Shown one piece after another: positions 18,795-28,248 of a stretch of 64,000 nt of DNA. Under the pieces are notes generated by a model that was not told the origin of the DNA, did not search any database, and saw only the letters and a program-made list of their open reading frames with translations. Source of the stretch: Sphingomonas sp. PR090111-T3T-6A (GTDB lineage: Bacteria > Pseudomonadota > Alphaproteobacteria > Sphingomonadales > Sphingomonadaceae). The translations under genes were made by a program, and so were the position numbers. Where the stretch lies: positions 62,001 to 126,000 of the forward strand of contig NZ_AORL01000010.1 of assembly GCF_000383095.1 (NCBI RefSeq), read 5' to 3'. Numbering within the stretch: the first letter of the stretch is position 1; the number at the start of each line of letters is the position of its first letter.

Positions 18795-18846
18795 GAGGCA
18801 GTCTCCCTCGGGCCACCGGCGGGCGCCGAGGCCAAGGGAGACAACA

Positions 18847-19743
18847 TCACTCCTCTTCGGCCGGTTCCGCAATGGGGGGATGGAGGCGCAGGCGGGTGAC
18901 GCGGCGATGGTCGCCCCCGGTCACCTCCAGCGTCCAGCCGCTGTCATGGACGAGCTTGTCGCCCACCTGCGGGATGCGGTCCGCGATCAGCGAGGCGAGG
19001 CCGCCGAGCGTATCGACAGGCTCGTCCGTCTCGGCGAGGCGGGGGTCGATCGTTTCGGCGACGTCTTCCAGCTCGGCGCGGGCGTCGGCGTCCCAGCAGC
19101 CGTCGTCGAGCGGCACGAGCAGCTCGACGGGGGCGTCGTCATGCTCGTCCTCGATGTCGCCGACGATCTCCTCGACCAGATCCTCGATCGTCACGAGGCC
19201 CTCGGTGCCCGAATATTCGTCGACCACGATGGCGAGGTGGGTGCGGTGGGTGCGCATCTCCGCCAGCAGGTCGATCACGCCCATCGATTCGGGGACGTAG
19301 CGCGGCTGGCGGATCAGCGCGGAGATATTCTCCGGCTTCGGCGCCTTGCCGGCGAGGATGGCGAACACGTCCTTGACGTGGATCATGCCGGTGACGGTGT
19401 CGAGCGTCTCGCGATAGACGGGCAGGCGCGAATGGCCGGCCTCGGCGAAGAGTTCGACCAGGGCATCGAAGCTGGCGCTCTCCTCGATGGCGATGATGTC
19501 GCCGCGCGGCACGGCGACGTCGCGCACCGAGCGCGCACCGAAATCGAGCAGGTTCTGGAGCATGATGCGCTCGGCCGGCGACAGGTCGCGGGCGTTGGGC
19601 GCGTCGTCCTCATGTTCCTCGATCGCCTCGGCGATCTGGTCGCGCAACGTCGGCTCGGCGTCGTCGCCGAACAGCAGGTTGCGCAGTCCCGACCACAGGT
19701 TCCCGCCTTGTCCGGCGGGGCTTCTACTGGAATCGTCAGGCAT
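18847..19743 (-). CDS. corC: CorC/HlyC-type CBS-domain protein (YbeX)
   Basis: 298 residues. An acidic N-terminal segment is followed by a CBS pair (about 75-195: RSVRDVAVPRGDIIAI, LVELFAEAGHSRLPVY, VTGMIHVKDVF, LAIVVDEYSGTEGLVTIEDLVEEIVGDIEDEHD). A C-terminal CorC_HlyC transporter-associated domain follows (about 205-290). There is no membrane DUF21 domain, so this is the soluble YbeX/CorC form, linked in other bacteria to magnesium/cobalt efflux and ribosome biology. It lies downstream of ybeY in the conserved phoH-ybeY-corC-lnt order. Confidence 0.92.
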   Translation of the reverse strand: MPDDSSRSPAGQGGNLWSGLRNLLFGDDAEPTLRDQIAEAIEEHEDDAPNARDLSPAERIMLQNLLDFGARSVRDVAVPRGDIIAIEESASFDALVELFAEAGHSRLPVYRETLDTVTGMIHVKDVFAILAGKAPKPENISALIRQPRYVPESMGVIDLLAEMRTHRTHLAIVVDEYSGTEGLVTIEDLVEEIVGDIEDEHDDAPVELLVPLDDGCWDADARAELEDVAETIDPRLAETDEPVDTLGGLASLIADRIPQVGDKLVHDSGWTLEVTGGDHRRVTRLRLHPPIAEPAEEE

Positions 19744-19838
19744 GGTGGTGGTGGAAAACCCCTCGTTGCTTCAAGTCTGCAATGTACGGGCGGCGGCGGC
19801 CCCGAGTCGAGCCACCATTACGCGCCCGTTTGAACCTT

Positions 19839-20345
19839 TCAGTCATCATCGACCGCATAAGGATCGTCGATGCCGAGCGAGGCCAGCGCCTCGCGCTCGG
19901 CGGCCTCCATCTCCTCGGCGTCCTGATCGGTCATGTGATCGAAGCCGAGCAGGTGGAAGGTGCCGTGGACGACCAGATGCGTAGCGTGGGCCTCGACGGT
20001 GACGCCCTTCTCCTCCGCCTCGCGGACGCAGACGCCGTGCGCGAGCACGATGTCGCCCAGGAGGACCTCGCCATCGTCCGAATTGTCGAGCGCGTCGAGC
20101 AGGTCTTCCTGCACCATCGGGAAGGAGAGGACGTTGGTGGGCTTGTCCTTCTGCCGATAGTCGCGGTTGAGCTGGTGCACCTCGTCGTCGGAGGTGAACT
20201 TGACGGAGACCTCCACCATCATCGGCTCGGTGAGGAAGCGGGCGTCGGGCGAGTGGGCGATCGCGGCGCGCACGGCGCGGTCGGCCAGTTCGGTCCAGCG
20301 ATCGGACTCGGGCCAGCCCTCGGCATCGGTTTCGACTTGCAGCAT
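19839..20345 (-). CDS. ybeY: Endoribonuclease YbeY
   Basis: 168 residues. It is a zinc metalloprotein required for 16S rRNA 3'-end maturation and ribosome quality control. The zinc motif HGTFHLLGFDH is present near residue 130, and the family phrase KPTNVLSFP lies near 70. A longer-than-usual acidic N-terminus (ETDAEGWPESDRW) precedes the core. It is located between phoH and corC on the same strand, a nearly universal neighbourhood for this gene. Confidence 0.96.
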   Translation of the reverse strand: MLQVETDAEGWPESDRWTELADRAVRAAIAHSPDARFLTEPMMVEVSVKFTSDDEVHQLNRDYRQKDKPTNVLSFPMVQEDLLDALDNSDDGEVLLGDIVLAHGVCVREAEEKGVTVEAHATHLVVHGTFHLLGFDHMTDQDAEEMEAAEREALASLGIDDPYAVDDD

Positions 20346-20404
20346 GGGGTCCCCTTATCCGGTCGCGCCGGGCGAAGTCGAGCTTCACCCGGCGCCAACA
20401 GGGA

Positions 20405-21400
20405 TCAGGCGTCGGGGCCTTCGTAAGCCTCGACGATCTTGCCGACGAGCGGGTGGCGGACCACGTCCGCCGCGCCGAAGCGGATCATCGTCATGCCGGG
20501 GATGCCCTCCAGCTTGCCCACCGCGTCGGCGAGGCCGGACTTGCCGATCTCGGGAAGATCGACCTGACGCGGATCGCCGCAGATCACCATGCGGCTGTTC
20601 ATGCCGAAGCGGGTGAGGAACATCTTCATCTGCGCGGGCGTGGTGTTCTGCGCCTCGTCGAGGATGATGAAGGCGTCCGAGAGCGTGCGGCCGCGCATGA
20701 AGGCGATCGGCGCGATCTCGATCTCGCCGGACGCCATGCGGCGCTCGACCTGCTCGGTGGGGAGCATGTCGTAGAGCGCGTCGTAGAGCGGCCGGAGATA
20801 GGGATCGACCTTCTCCTTCATGTCGCCGGGCAGGAAGCCCAGCCGCTCGCCGGCTTCGACCGCCGGGCGCGACAGGATCAGGCGATCGACCTGCCCCTGG
20901 ATCAGCATCTGTACTGCCTGCGCGACCGCCACATAGGTCTTGCCGGTGCCCGCCGGACCGAGCGCGAACACGATCTCGTCGCGGGCCAGCGCCTCCATAT
21001 AGCGGATCTGGTTGGCCGAGCGCGGGACGATCGTCTTCTTGCGCGTGCGGATCATCACTGCGGGCGGCTGGCTGACGTCCTGGCGGATGATGCCGTCGAG
21101 CGTCGGCTCGGCCGACATGGCGATCACGGCGTCGACCGCGCCGGTATCGATCTCCTGCCCCTGCGCGATGCGGTTGTAGAGCCCGGTCAGCACGTCGCGG
21201 GCACGGCCGATCTGCTCGGCGACCCCTTCGATGACCAGCTTGTTGCCGCGCGCGGAGATGTAGACGCCCAGACGGCTCTCAATGGCGATCAGGTTTTGAT
21301 CGTACTCGCCGAACAATCGGCCGAGGAGCTGGGGCTTGTCGAACAGAACCTCGATGCGGGCACGTTCGCCGGCCTGCGCGGGTACGGGCTTGCGGCTCAT
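20405..21400 (-). CDS. phoH: PhoH-like ATPase
   Basis: 331 residues. The N-terminal ~110 residues form the KH-like extension ([26 protein letters not shown]). The P-loop NTPase domain follows with Walker A GPAGTGKT and Walker [12 protein letters not shown], and a sensor-like motif [12 protein letters not shown]. It is thought to act with YbeY in RNA metabolism; the biochemical role is not settled. Start ATG 21400 (MSRKPVPAQ) has AAAGGAT upstream. A longer in-frame extension lacks family similarity. Confidence 0.95.
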   Translation of the reverse strand: MSRKPVPAQAGERARIEVLFDKPQLLGRLFGEYDQNLIAIESRLGVYISARGNKLVIEGVAEQIGRARDVLTGLYNRIAQGQEIDTGAVDAVIAMSAEPTLDGIIRQDVSQPPAVMIRTRKKTIVPRSANQIRYMEALARDEIVFALGPAGTGKTYVAVAQAVQMLIQGQVDRLILSRPAVEAGERLGFLPGDMKEKVDPYLRPLYDALYDMLPTEQVERRMASGEIEIAPIAFMRGRTLSDAFIILDEAQNTTPAQMKMFLTRFGMNSRMVICGDPRQVDLPEIGKSGLADAVGKLEGIPGMTMIRFGAADVVRHPLVGKIVEAYEGPDA

Positions 21401-21587
21401 TCGATCCTTTCGAGCTTGAGTGCTGGCCCCAAGGTGAGCCTGCATCATGACAATTGCTAGTGCCCAAGCGACGGCTTTTGCGGTGCCCCCCATGCGATGC
21501 AGCCGGGCCACAGTCGGGATGAAGGTGATTTCATTTGTGAAAATTGATTCCATCAGTAGGTTGAAAGTGACGACAATGGAGAGGGCG

Positions 21588-22388
21588 ATGATGGGACGGG
21601 TTGCGGGCTGGGTGTTGGCGGCGGCCGCGGCGGCGCAGATGGCGGCGCCGGCGATGGCCGAGCATTATCAAAGCTCGCCCGAGCGTCGCACGGTGCAGGA
21701 GAAGGACTGGGGGCCATGGCTCGGGCCGTTCCGCGCCAAGCTGGTGCCGAGCCTGATGCAGGATTTCGGCGAACGCTATCTCTACGCCCCCGCTGACGCG
21801 GCGCTCCCGCCGCCGGCTGAGGGCGAGAAACGTGTCGTCTTCCTCGGTGACTCGATCACCGATCTCTGGAACCTGTCGAGCTACTTCCCCGGCAAGCCCT
21901 ATGTGAACCGCGGCATCGGCAGCCAGGTGACGTCGCAGATGCTGCTGCGCTTCCATCAGGACGTGGTGGCGCTGAAGCCTTCTGCGGTGGTCATCCTCGC
22001 CGGCGTCAACGACGTGCAGGGTTTCATGCAGCAGGAAACCGCCGAGAGCATCGAGGCCAATGACGAGGCGATGGCGGACATCGCCGACGCGCATCATATC
22101 CGCGTGGTGTTCGCCTCGATCCTGCCGGTCAACGACTATAGCGAGAAGGCGCGCGACGTGGTGAAGGAGCGCCATCCCGACGAGCTGCGCGCCATCAATG
22201 CATGGCTCAAGGCGTTCTGCGCGCGGCGGGGTTATGTCTATGCGGATTATTACAGCGCGCTGGTCGACGAGCACGGCCTGATGCAGCGTGGCCTCACCGA
22301 GGACGGCGTCCACCCGCTCGCGGCAGGCTATGCGAGGATGGCTCCGATCGCCGAGGCCGCGATCGAAAAGGCGCTGGCGAAGCGTTAA
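21588..22388 (+). CDS. Secreted SGNH/GDSL-family hydrolase
   Basis: About 266 residues. The signal peptide MMGRVAGWVLAAAAAAQMAAPAMA ends before EHYQSS. SGNH blocks are visible: VVFLGDSITDLW (block I serine), GIGSQVTSQMLLRF (block II glycine), VILAGVNDVQG (block III asparagine) and DGVHPLAAGY (block V Asp/His pair). It is likely a periplasmic or secreted esterase or acetylhydrolase; substrate unknown. GGAGAGGG at 21578-21585 fits starts at 21588/21591 better than the ATG at 21576. It is a plus-strand insertion into the otherwise minus-strand miaB-phoH block. Confidence 0.85.
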   Translation: MMGRVAGWVLAAAAAAQMAAPAMAEHYQSSPERRTVQEKDWGPWLGPFRAKLVPSLMQDFGERYLYAPADAALPPPAEGEKRVVFLGDSITDLWNLSSYFPGKPYVNRGIGSQVTSQMLLRFHQDVVALKPSAVVILAGVNDVQGFMQQETAESIEANDEAMADIADAHHIRVVFASILPVNDYSEKARDVVKERHPDELRAINAWLKAFCARRGYVYADYYSALVDEHGLMQRGLTEDGVHPLAAGYARMAPIAEAAIEKALAKR

Positions 22389-22660
22389 GGCTTGGCTGGG
22401 GCGGTAGCCTTCGGGTCGCCGCCGATGCCGTAGCGGACGATCACCGGCTTCTGGCAGCCATCGACCGAGTGGATGACGGTGAGCTGCTCATTGGCGGGCG
22501 GGAGCTTGTCGAGCCGCTGGAAGCCGGCCTTGCCCTTGCCCTGCACCATTTCGGGCTGGTTGCGGGCGCAGCCGACCGCGTCACTGGGCTTCTCATGATG
22601 CGTGCCGGCGACGGCAGCGGTGGCGGGCAACAGCGCAAGCAGCAGGGCGAAGCGAGTCAT
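22385..22660 (-). CDS. Small secreted protein of unknown function
   Basis: 91 residues. The signal peptide MTRFALLLALLPATAAVA is followed by GTHHEKPSDAVGCARNQPEM and VIHSVDGCQKPVIVRYGIGGDP. The two cysteines may form a disulfide. GGGAGGGG precedes the ATG at 22660. Its stop codon overlaps the stop of the convergent GDSL gene by 4 nt, so the two genes cannot have separate terminators between them. No family recognised. Confidence 0.7.
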   Translation of the reverse strand: MTRFALLLALLPATAAVAGTHHEKPSDAVGCARNQPEMVQGKGKAGFQRLDKLPPANEQLTVIHSVDGCQKPVIVRYGIGGDPKATAPAKP

Positions 22661-22721
22661 GGTCCCCTCCCAAGGAAGGGGCCATGCTCCGCCTCGCGCG
22701 CTGAACCGCGCTTGAATGCGC

Positions 22722-24086
22722 TCAGGCGTCGGCGCGGACCAGCTCGACGCCGCCGAGGCTGTTCGGCCCGGCGGCGGTGATCTCGACCTCCACCATGTCC
22801 CCGATCTTCGCCTCGGTCTGGAGATGGACCGACTGGAGCCAGGGCGACTTGCCCAGCATCTGGCCGGGGAGCTTGCCGGCGCGCTCGATCAGCACGCGGG
22901 TACGCTTGCCGACGGTCGCCTCGTTGAAGGCGTGCTGCTGGCGGTTGAGGAGCGCCTGAAGCCGCTGGAGGCGCTCGTCCATGACCTCGGCGGCGATCTG
23001 GTCGGTCATCGTCGCGGCGGGGGTGCCGGGGCGGGGGCTGTATTTGAAGCTGAACGCCTGCGCGTGGTTCACTTGCTCCACCAGTGCGAGGGTGGCGGCG
23101 AAGTCCTCCTCGGTCTCGCCGGGGAAGCCGACGATGAAGTCGCCCGACAGCGCGATGTCCGGCCGCGCCTGACGCACGCGCTCGATGATGCGCAGATAGC
23201 GGTCGACCGTGTGGCTGCGGTTCATCGCCTTCAGGATGCGGTCCGAGCCGGCCTGCACGGGGAGATGGAGAAAGGGCATCAGCTTCCCGACGTCGGCGTG
23301 CGCGTCGATCAGGCCCTGCGCCATGTCGTTCGGGTGGCTGGTGGTGTAGCGGATGCGCTCCAGCCCCGGCAGACGGTCGAGCACGCGGATCAGGCCGTCG
23401 AGGCCTTGCATCGCCCCCTTGTCGTCCTCGCCGGTCCACGCGTTGACGTTCTGGCCGAGCAGGGTGATCTCGCGCGCGCCGGCGTCGATCAGCGCTTTGG
23501 CCTCGTCGACCACATCGCCCCACGGGCGCGACACCTCGGCGCCGCGCGTGTAGGGCACGACGCAATAGGTGCAGAACTTGTCGCAGCCTTCCTGCACGGT
23601 GAGGAAGGCGGTCGACCCGACCTTGCGCCGCGCCGGCAGCGCGCCGAACTTGCTGGCGGCGGGCATGTCGGTGTCGAGCGCGTTCTTCCCCGCCGCCGCA
23701 TCGGCGACGAGCTGGGGCAGGTTGTGATAGGCCTGCGGGCCGACCACGATGTCCACAGCCTTGGCGCGGTGCGGGATCTCCGCGCCTTCCGCCTGCGCGA
23801 CGCAGCCGGCGACGGCGATCAGCGGCTTGGCGCGGCCATCCTCATGCGCGCCCTTCACGATGCGGCCGATGTCCGAATAGACCTTCTCGGCCGCCTTCTC
23901 GCGGATGTGGCAGGTGTTGAGCACGACCAGATCGGCCGCCTCGCCCTCGGCCGCCGCGCGCATGCCCTGCGCACCCAGCAGCTCGGCCATGCGCTCGCCG
24001 TCATAGACGTTCATCTGGCAGCCGAAGGATTTGACCGAATAGGTCTGGGGCGTGGGGCGTGGAGTCGAGGTTTGGGGGGAGGACAT
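22722..24086 (-). CDS. miaB: tRNA-2-methylthio-N6-dimethylallyladenosine synthase (MiaB)
   Basis: Radical-SAM methylthiotransferase that adds ms2 to i6A37 in tRNA. 454 residues. The N-terminal UPF0004 domain has cysteines C23, C59 and C95 binding one [4Fe-4S] cluster. The radical-SAM CxxxCxxC is C168/C172/C175 ([10 protein letters not shown]). A C-terminal TRAM domain starts at about residue 385. It follows plsC by 9 nt on the same strand, in the conserved fur-plsC-miaB order. Confidence 0.97.
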   Translation of the reverse strand: MSSPQTSTPRPTPQTYSVKSFGCQMNVYDGERMAELLGAQGMRAAAEGEAADLVVLNTCHIREKAAEKVYSDIGRIVKGAHEDGRAKPLIAVAGCVAQAEGAEIPHRAKAVDIVVGPQAYHNLPQLVADAAAGKNALDTDMPAASKFGALPARRKVGSTAFLTVQEGCDKFCTYCVVPYTRGAEVSRPWGDVVDEAKALIDAGAREITLLGQNVNAWTGEDDKGAMQGLDGLIRVLDRLPGLERIRYTTSHPNDMAQGLIDAHADVGKLMPFLHLPVQAGSDRILKAMNRSHTVDRYLRIIERVRQARPDIALSGDFIVGFPGETEEDFAATLALVEQVNHAQAFSFKYSPRPGTPAATMTDQIAAEVMDERLQRLQALLNRQQHAFNEATVGKRTRVLIERAGKLPGQMLGKSPWLQSVHLQTEAKIGDMVEVEITAAGPNSLGGVELVRADA

Positions 24087-24095
24087 GGCGCGCGC

Positions 24096-24836
24096 CTATA
24101 CAGGTTGTGCGTCGTCCTCGCAAAGTGCCTGCCGGATCGCCTCGCGTGCGGCGTGGGTGAGCGCCTTGCGGTCGGGGAGTGCCACAGGGTCGATCGGATC
24201 GAGGAAGTGCAGCGTCACGCGCCTGCGCCCCGGCAGCCCGAGCAACCGCATCGCCTCCGCCCCGACCGAGAGGTCGCCCTCCCACGCCACCAGCGGCGCA
24301 TCCTCGTAGTCGATCGCGAGCGGCTGGAGCCGCATCCCCGGCTGCGGCGGCAGCAGTGCCTCCATCAGCGAGGCGCGGAAGGGGCCGACATGATGGCCAT
24401 GGCCGGTGCCGCCTTCGGGGAAGAGCGTGACGGGCAGCCCCTCGGCCAGCGCCGAACGGACACGATCCGCCTGCTCATGCACCCGCCCGCGCTCGGTGCG
24501 CGCGACATGGACGGTGGCGTGCAGGCTCGCCAGCCAGCCGATCAGCGGCCATTGGCGCACTTCGTCCTTGGCGACGAAGCGGCTGTTGGTCGCCCCGCCG
24601 ATGAGGAGGATGTCGAGCCAGCTCAGATGGTTGGCGACATAGAGCACGTCGCGGGAGAGCGGCCGTCCCGCGACCCGCACCTCGGCGCCCGCGATCCATG
24701 CGGCGGTTCCCAGAAACCGGCGCGGCCATGGCGAAGGGAGGCGCGCCAGCCGCCACAGCCCATGCAGCGGCAGGCAGGCGAGCATCAGCAGCGCCACCGA
24801 CGCGATCCGCCGCCATGCCCGGAGCTTCGCGGACAT
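24096..24836 (-). CDS. plsC: 1-acyl-sn-glycerol-3-phosphate acyltransferase
   Basis: Converts lysophosphatidate to phosphatidate in phospholipid synthesis at the inner membrane. 246 residues. An N-terminal membrane segment (IASVALLMLACLPLHGLWRL) is followed by the catalytic NHLSWLD (H70, D75) and the FPEGG motif at about 139-143, where FPEGT is more usual. The start ATG 24836 lies 31 nt after the fur stop; no good Shine-Dalgarno is visible, which suggests coupling to fur translation. Confidence 0.9.
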   Translation of the reverse strand: MSAKLRAWRRIASVALLMLACLPLHGLWRLARLPSPWPRRFLGTAAWIAGAEVRVAGRPLSRDVLYVANHLSWLDILLIGGATNSRFVAKDEVRQWPLIGWLASLHATVHVARTERGRVHEQADRVRSALAEGLPVTLFPEGGTGHGHHVGPFRASLMEALLPPQPGMRLQPLAIDYEDAPLVAWEGDLSVGAEAMRLLGLPGRRRVTLHFLDPIDPVALPDRKALTHAAREAIRQALCEDDAQPV

Positions 24837-24867
24837 GGCGCCGGCGCGCGGCGGCTGGCCGGCCCGC

Positions 24868-25287
24868 TCAGTCCTTGCGGCTGAGGGGGACGCCGTAAAG
24901 TTCCATGCGATGATCGACGAGGCGGAAGCCGAGCCGTTCGGCGATGCGCTGCTGGAGCGCCTCCACTTCCTCGTCGACGAATTCGATGACGCGGCCGGTC
25001 TCGACATCGATCAGGTGATCGTGATGCGTCTCGGGCGCGGCTTCGTAGCGCGAGCGGCCGTCGCCGAAATCGTGGCGCTCCAGGATGCCGGCCTCTTCGA
25101 ACAGGCGGACGGTGCGGTAGACGGTCGCGATCGAGATACCGGGATCGATCGCGGAGGAGCGGGCATGCACTTCCTCGACGTCGGGATGGTCCTCGGCTTC
25201 GGACAGGACGCGGGCGATGACTCGCCGCTGCTCCGTGATCCGCAGGCCCTTTTCGGCGCAGAGCGCCTCAAGATCGATCTTACGCAT
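24868..25287 (-). CDS. fur: Ferric uptake regulator family repressor
   Basis: 139 residues. The winged helix (LRITEQRRVIARVLSEAEDHPDVEEVHARSSAIDPGISIATVYRTVRLFEEAGIL) is followed by the metal-binding THHDHLIDVETGRVIEF and a C-terminal RLVDHRMELYGVP. The CxxC pairs of E. coli Fur are missing (IDVETG replaces the usual ICLDCG), which is common in alphaproteobacterial Fur. It is probably an iron-responsive repressor, but a manganese-responsive (Mur-like) role is possible. First gene of fur-plsC-miaB. Start ATG 25287 is chosen by family similarity. Confidence 0.9.
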   Translation of the reverse strand: MRKIDLEALCAEKGLRITEQRRVIARVLSEAEDHPDVEEVHARSSAIDPGISIATVYRTVRLFEEAGILERHDFGDGRSRYEAAPETHHDHLIDVETGRVIEFVDEEVEALQQRIAERLGFRLVDHRMELYGVPLSRKD

Positions 25288-25358
25288 GGGCCGAATGTAG
25301 GGATTTCGATCGTCGACGGGAAGCGCGAACGGTTCGCATTTCCCGCCGGGCCGATCGA

Positions 25359-25775
25359 TCAGCGCGACTTGCGGCGGCGCGTGCCGAGGCCGATCTTCTT
25401 GGCGAGGCTGCGGCGCTGCTCGGCATAGTTGGGGGCGACCATCGGATAGTCGGCCGGAAGGTTCCACTTGGCGCGATACTGTTCCGGGGTCATCTGATAG
25501 TGCGTCATCAGGTGGCGCTTCAGCATCTTGAGCTTCTTGCCGTCTTCGAGGCACACGATGTAGTCGGGCTTCACCGAAGAACGGATCGAAACCGCCGGCT
25601 CCTGCTTCACTTCCGGCTCGGGCGTGCCGAGGCCGAGCTGGGTGAGCGCGCCATGGACGTTCTGGATCAGGCCGGGGACATCCGCGACAGCGACGCTGTT
25701 GTTGCTGACATGGGCCGAGACGATGTCGGCGGTGAGCGTGATGAGCGTTTCGGTCATGTCAATGACGTCGGACAT
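25359..25775 (-). CDS. MucR/Ros family transcriptional regulator
   Basis: 138 residues. The prokaryotic zinc-finger region is [19 protein letters not shown], with ligands C75, D78, H88 and H92, the Cys-Asp-His-His variant seen in some MucR proteins. After it comes the typical [27 protein letters not shown] and a basic tail. Such proteins are H-NS-like silencers that bind AT-rich DNA and often repress their own gene. GAGGTAA precedes the ATG at 25775, and the upstream 100 bp is relatively AT-rich. It is inserted between rimI and fur on the same strand. Confidence 0.93.
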   Translation of the reverse strand: MSDVIDMTETLITLTADIVSAHVSNNSVAVADVPGLIQNVHGALTQLGLGTPEPEVKQEPAVSIRSSVKPDYIVCLEDGKKLKMLKRHLMTHYQMTPEQYRAKWNLPADYPMVAPNYAEQRRSLAKKIGLGTRRRKSR

Positions 25776-25876
25776 ACTGATTACCTCGTACTATAGGGGC
25801 GCTGCACACTGGCCCCCTGGGGGTAGGCTGGAAATCCTCTGTCCGATGTTGGGACAGTGTGCAAGTGTATTTGTGA

Positions 25877-26377
25877 TCAACTTGCGTTTATTGTCTCCAC
25901 GTCGAGCGGACATGACAAAGTGATTGCGTCGAAGATGCGTCCGTCCTTGCCCCGGTAGTAGCGACTGCGGCGGCCGATTTCGATGAAGCCGGCGGCACTA
26001 TAGAGGAAATAGGCAGGATTGCCTTCGCGCATCTCCAGATGGAGGCGCGTCGCGCCCCGGATACGGGCGCCTTCCGCCACGGCATCCAGCATCAGCCGCC
26101 CCACGCCGGCGCGGCGTTCGGCCGGCGCGACGGCGAGCAGCAGCAGCTCCGCCTCGTCCAGCACCATGCGGGCGAGCGCGAAGCCGGCGGCGCGCCCGTC
26201 GACCCGCGCGAGCAGCAGCCAGACGCCGCTCAGGCCCAGGATCCCGGCGCATTGCCCGCGCGTCCACGCCTCACCGAAGCAGGGATCGAAAGCGGCGTGC
26301 ATCGTCGCCATCACCTCGTCGAGGTCGGCCGGGCCACCGGCGACCACTTCGGGGAGGGAGGCGCGAGCGGTGCTCAT
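25877..26377 (-). CDS. rimI: Ribosomal-protein-alanine N-acetyltransferase-like GNAT protein
   Basis: 166 residues. GNAT fold with the acetyl-CoA loop RRAGVGRLML (about 88-97), followed by THLEMREGNPAYFLYSAAGFIEIGRR-like motif IV. Homologues directly downstream of tsaB acetylate the N-terminal Ala of S18 or other proteins. Its ATG overlaps the tsaB stop (ATGA), a clear sign of translational coupling. It is longer than E. coli RimI by about 15 residues at the N-terminus. Confidence 0.88.
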   Translation of the reverse strand: MSTARASLPEVVAGGPADLDEVMATMHAAFDPCFGEAWTRGQCAGILGLSGVWLLLARVDGRAAGFALARMVLDEAELLLLAVAPAERRAGVGRLMLDAVAEGARIRGATRLHLEMREGNPAYFLYSAAGFIEIGRRSRYYRGKDGRIFDAITLSCPLDVETINAS

Positions 26378-27000
26378 GCCGCCTTGGGCTTGGCGTCCGG
26401 CGGCCGGCCGTAGATCGGCTGCGGCGGGAGCGAGCGGAAGGCCTCGGGCAGGCGCGCGGCGTCGGCCGCTTCGGGCAGGATGTCGAGCGCCTCGCCGGTG
26501 CCGCGCGCAGCGACCAGCGCCTCCGCGCCCGATCCGGCGACCACCACGTCCGGCGCGAACGCCGCCGCCTCGGCCGGGGGCAACGACACCAGATCGCCCG
26601 TCGCCGCGAAGGGCCGCGCGGCGAAGCGCTGGACGAACAGCTCGCCATGGCCACCGGTGAGCGCCACGGCGCAATGCTCCAGCTCCGGCCTGTCCGCGAA
26701 GCAGCGCACCGCGACCAGCGCCATCGACGAGCAGCCGGCGACGGGGGCGGACCAGCCCATGCCCATGCCGATCGCCGCCGCGAGGCCGACGCGCACGCCC
26801 GTGAAGCTGCCCGGCCCGCAATCGACCAGCACTGCCGACGGCGTGACCCCATCGGCGCCCGCCAGCAGCGTCTCGACCATCGGCACGATCCGCTCGGCAT
26901 GGCCGCGGCCGACCAGCTCGCGCATCGCATGGACGACTTCACCGCCCTCGATCAACGCTGCCGAGCAGGCCGCCGTCGCCGTGTCGATCGCAAGCAGCAT
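26374..27000 (-). CDS. tsaB: tRNA threonylcarbamoyladenosine biosynthesis protein TsaB
   Basis: 208 residues. ASKHA-fold partner of TsaD in making t6A37 of ANN-decoding tRNAs. The opening MLLAIDTATAACSAAL, the GRGHAERIVPMVETLL segment and the VDCGPGSFTGVRVGLAAA motif are family-typical. The C-terminus is shorter than in E. coli. It is coupled to rimI by a 4-nt overlap, and the upstream nitroreductase stop is 3 nt away, so these genes probably share a transcript. Confidence 0.94.
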   Translation of the reverse strand: MLLAIDTATAACSAALIEGGEVVHAMRELVGRGHAERIVPMVETLLAGADGVTPSAVLVDCGPGSFTGVRVGLAAAIGMGMGWSAPVAGCSSMALVAVRCFADRPELEHCAVALTGGHGELFVQRFAARPFAATGDLVSLPPAEAAAFAPDVVVAGSGAEALVAARGTGEALDILPEAADAARLPEAFRSLPPQPIYGRPPDAKPKAA

Positions 27001-27003
27001 CGG

Positions 27004-27594
27004 TCAGGCGATCCGGGTCGCCTCTTCGAAGCCGAGCCGCGGACTGCGGCCGAACAGCGTCGAAGGATCGCCATACCCCAGCGTGCAGATGAAGTTGGAC
27101 TTGATCGCGGTGCCCGCGAAGAAGGCCTCATCCACCGCCGCATTGTTGAAGCCGGACATCGGCCCGGTATCGAGGCCGAGCGCGCGCGCCGCGATGATGA
27201 AATAGGCGCCCTGAAGCGTCGAGTTGCGGAAGGCCGAGGTCTCGATCAGCGGCTGGTTGCCCGCGAACCACGAACGCGCGTCGGTGTGCGGGAAGAGCGT
27301 CGGCAGCTTCTCGTAGAACTCGTAATCCATGCCGATGATCGCGGTGACCGGCGCCTTCAGGATCTTGGGCGCATTGCCTTCGGAGGCGAGGCCGGCAAGC
27401 TTTGCCTTGGCCTCGTCCGACACGCACCAGACGATCCGCGCGGGCGACTGGTTGGCGGACGTCGGCCCCATCTTCGTCAGATCCCAGATCGCGCGGAGCG
27501 TGTCCTCGCTCACGGGCCGATCGGTATAGCCGTTGTAGGTGCGGGCTTCGCGGAAGATGAGATCAAGGCCGGCGTCGTCGAGGGTCTTGGTCAT
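27004..27594 (-). CDS. Nitroreductase family protein (RutE/HadB-like)
   Basis: 196 residues. FMN-dependent oxidoreductase of the malonic-semialdehyde-reductase-like branch: [40 protein letters not shown] carries the phosphate-binding Arg/Ser region of the FMN site, and [16 protein letters not shown] the distal part. No other rut genes are nearby, so a uracil-catabolism role is not supported; general quinone or aldehyde reduction is as likely. GGGAGC supports the start at 27594. Confidence 0.88.
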   Translation of the reverse strand: MTKTLDDAGLDLIFREARTYNGYTDRPVSEDTLRAIWDLTKMGPTSANQSPARIVWCVSDEAKAKLAGLASEGNAPKILKAPVTAIIGMDYEFYEKLPTLFPHTDARSWFAGNQPLIETSAFRNSTLQGAYFIIAARALGLDTGPMSGFNNAAVDEAFFAGTAIKSNFICTLGYGDPSTLFGRSPRLGFEEATRIA

Positions 27595-27628
27595 GTAAGC
27601 TCCCGATACGGAACGAGGGTTGGGAAGA

Positions 27629-28201
27629 TCAGATCGCACGAACGTCGGTGACTTCGGGGACGTAATGCTTGAGCAGCTGCTCGATGCCCTGCTTCAGCGT
27701 CGCCGTGGAGGAGGGGCAGCCCGAGCAGGCGCCATGCATCGCCAGATAGACGGTGCCCTTGGAGAAGCCGCGATAGACGATGTCGCCGCCGTCGCGCGCC
27801 ACCGCCGGGCGGACGCGGGTGTCGATGAGGTCCTTGATCTGGTCGATGATGTCGGCGTCGGCGGGGTCTTCGCCGAACTCCTGATCGTCGGCCGCCACCT
27901 CGATGCCGTTGCCGCCCATGCGGAACAGCGGCGCGCCGCCCGCGAAATGGTCGAGCAGCACGCCCAGCACCTGCGGCTTGAGATCGCGCCAGTCGCTGCC
28001 CGGCGCGGCCGTGACGGAGATGAAGTCCCGCCCGTAGAATACGCCCTCGACATCGCCGAGCGCAAACAGCGCCTCGGCGAGCGGCGAGGCCTCGGCCTCC
28101 TCCGGCGTCGCGAAATCGCGGGTGCCGGCATCCATCACAGTGCGGCCGGCGAGGAACTTCAGCGTCGACGGATTGGGCGTCGTTTCGGTTTCTATCAACA
28201 T
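27629..28201 (-). CDS. NifU/Nfu-type iron-sulfur scaffold protein
   Basis: 190 residues, similar to mitochondrial NFU1. The N-terminal Nfu domain starts [16 protein letters not shown], and the C-terminal NifU-like domain carries the cluster-binding pair C159/C162 in ACSGCPSS. It delivers [4Fe-4S] clusters to targets such as lipoyl synthase in related systems. It is encoded 34 nt upstream of the nitroreductase on the same strand, probably at the head of the tsaB-rimI unit. The start is the canonical family start. Confidence 0.94.
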   Translation of the reverse strand: MLIETETTPNPSTLKFLAGRTVMDAGTRDFATPEEAEASPLAEALFALGDVEGVFYGRDFISVTAAPGSDWRDLKPQVLGVLLDHFAGGAPLFRMGGNGIEVAADDQEFGEDPADADIIDQIKDLIDTRVRPAVARDGGDIVYRGFSKGTVYLAMHGACSGCPSSTATLKQGIEQLLKHYVPEVTDVRAI

Positions 28202-28248
28202 GGCCCTCAATTGGTACGTCCCGGCCGGCTGTGCAAGGCTTGCGCGTC

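Noticed and set aside
22716-24884. 722-codon plus-strand frame opposite miaB and plsC
   Set aside because: Runs across two real genes on the other strand without any recognisable motif.
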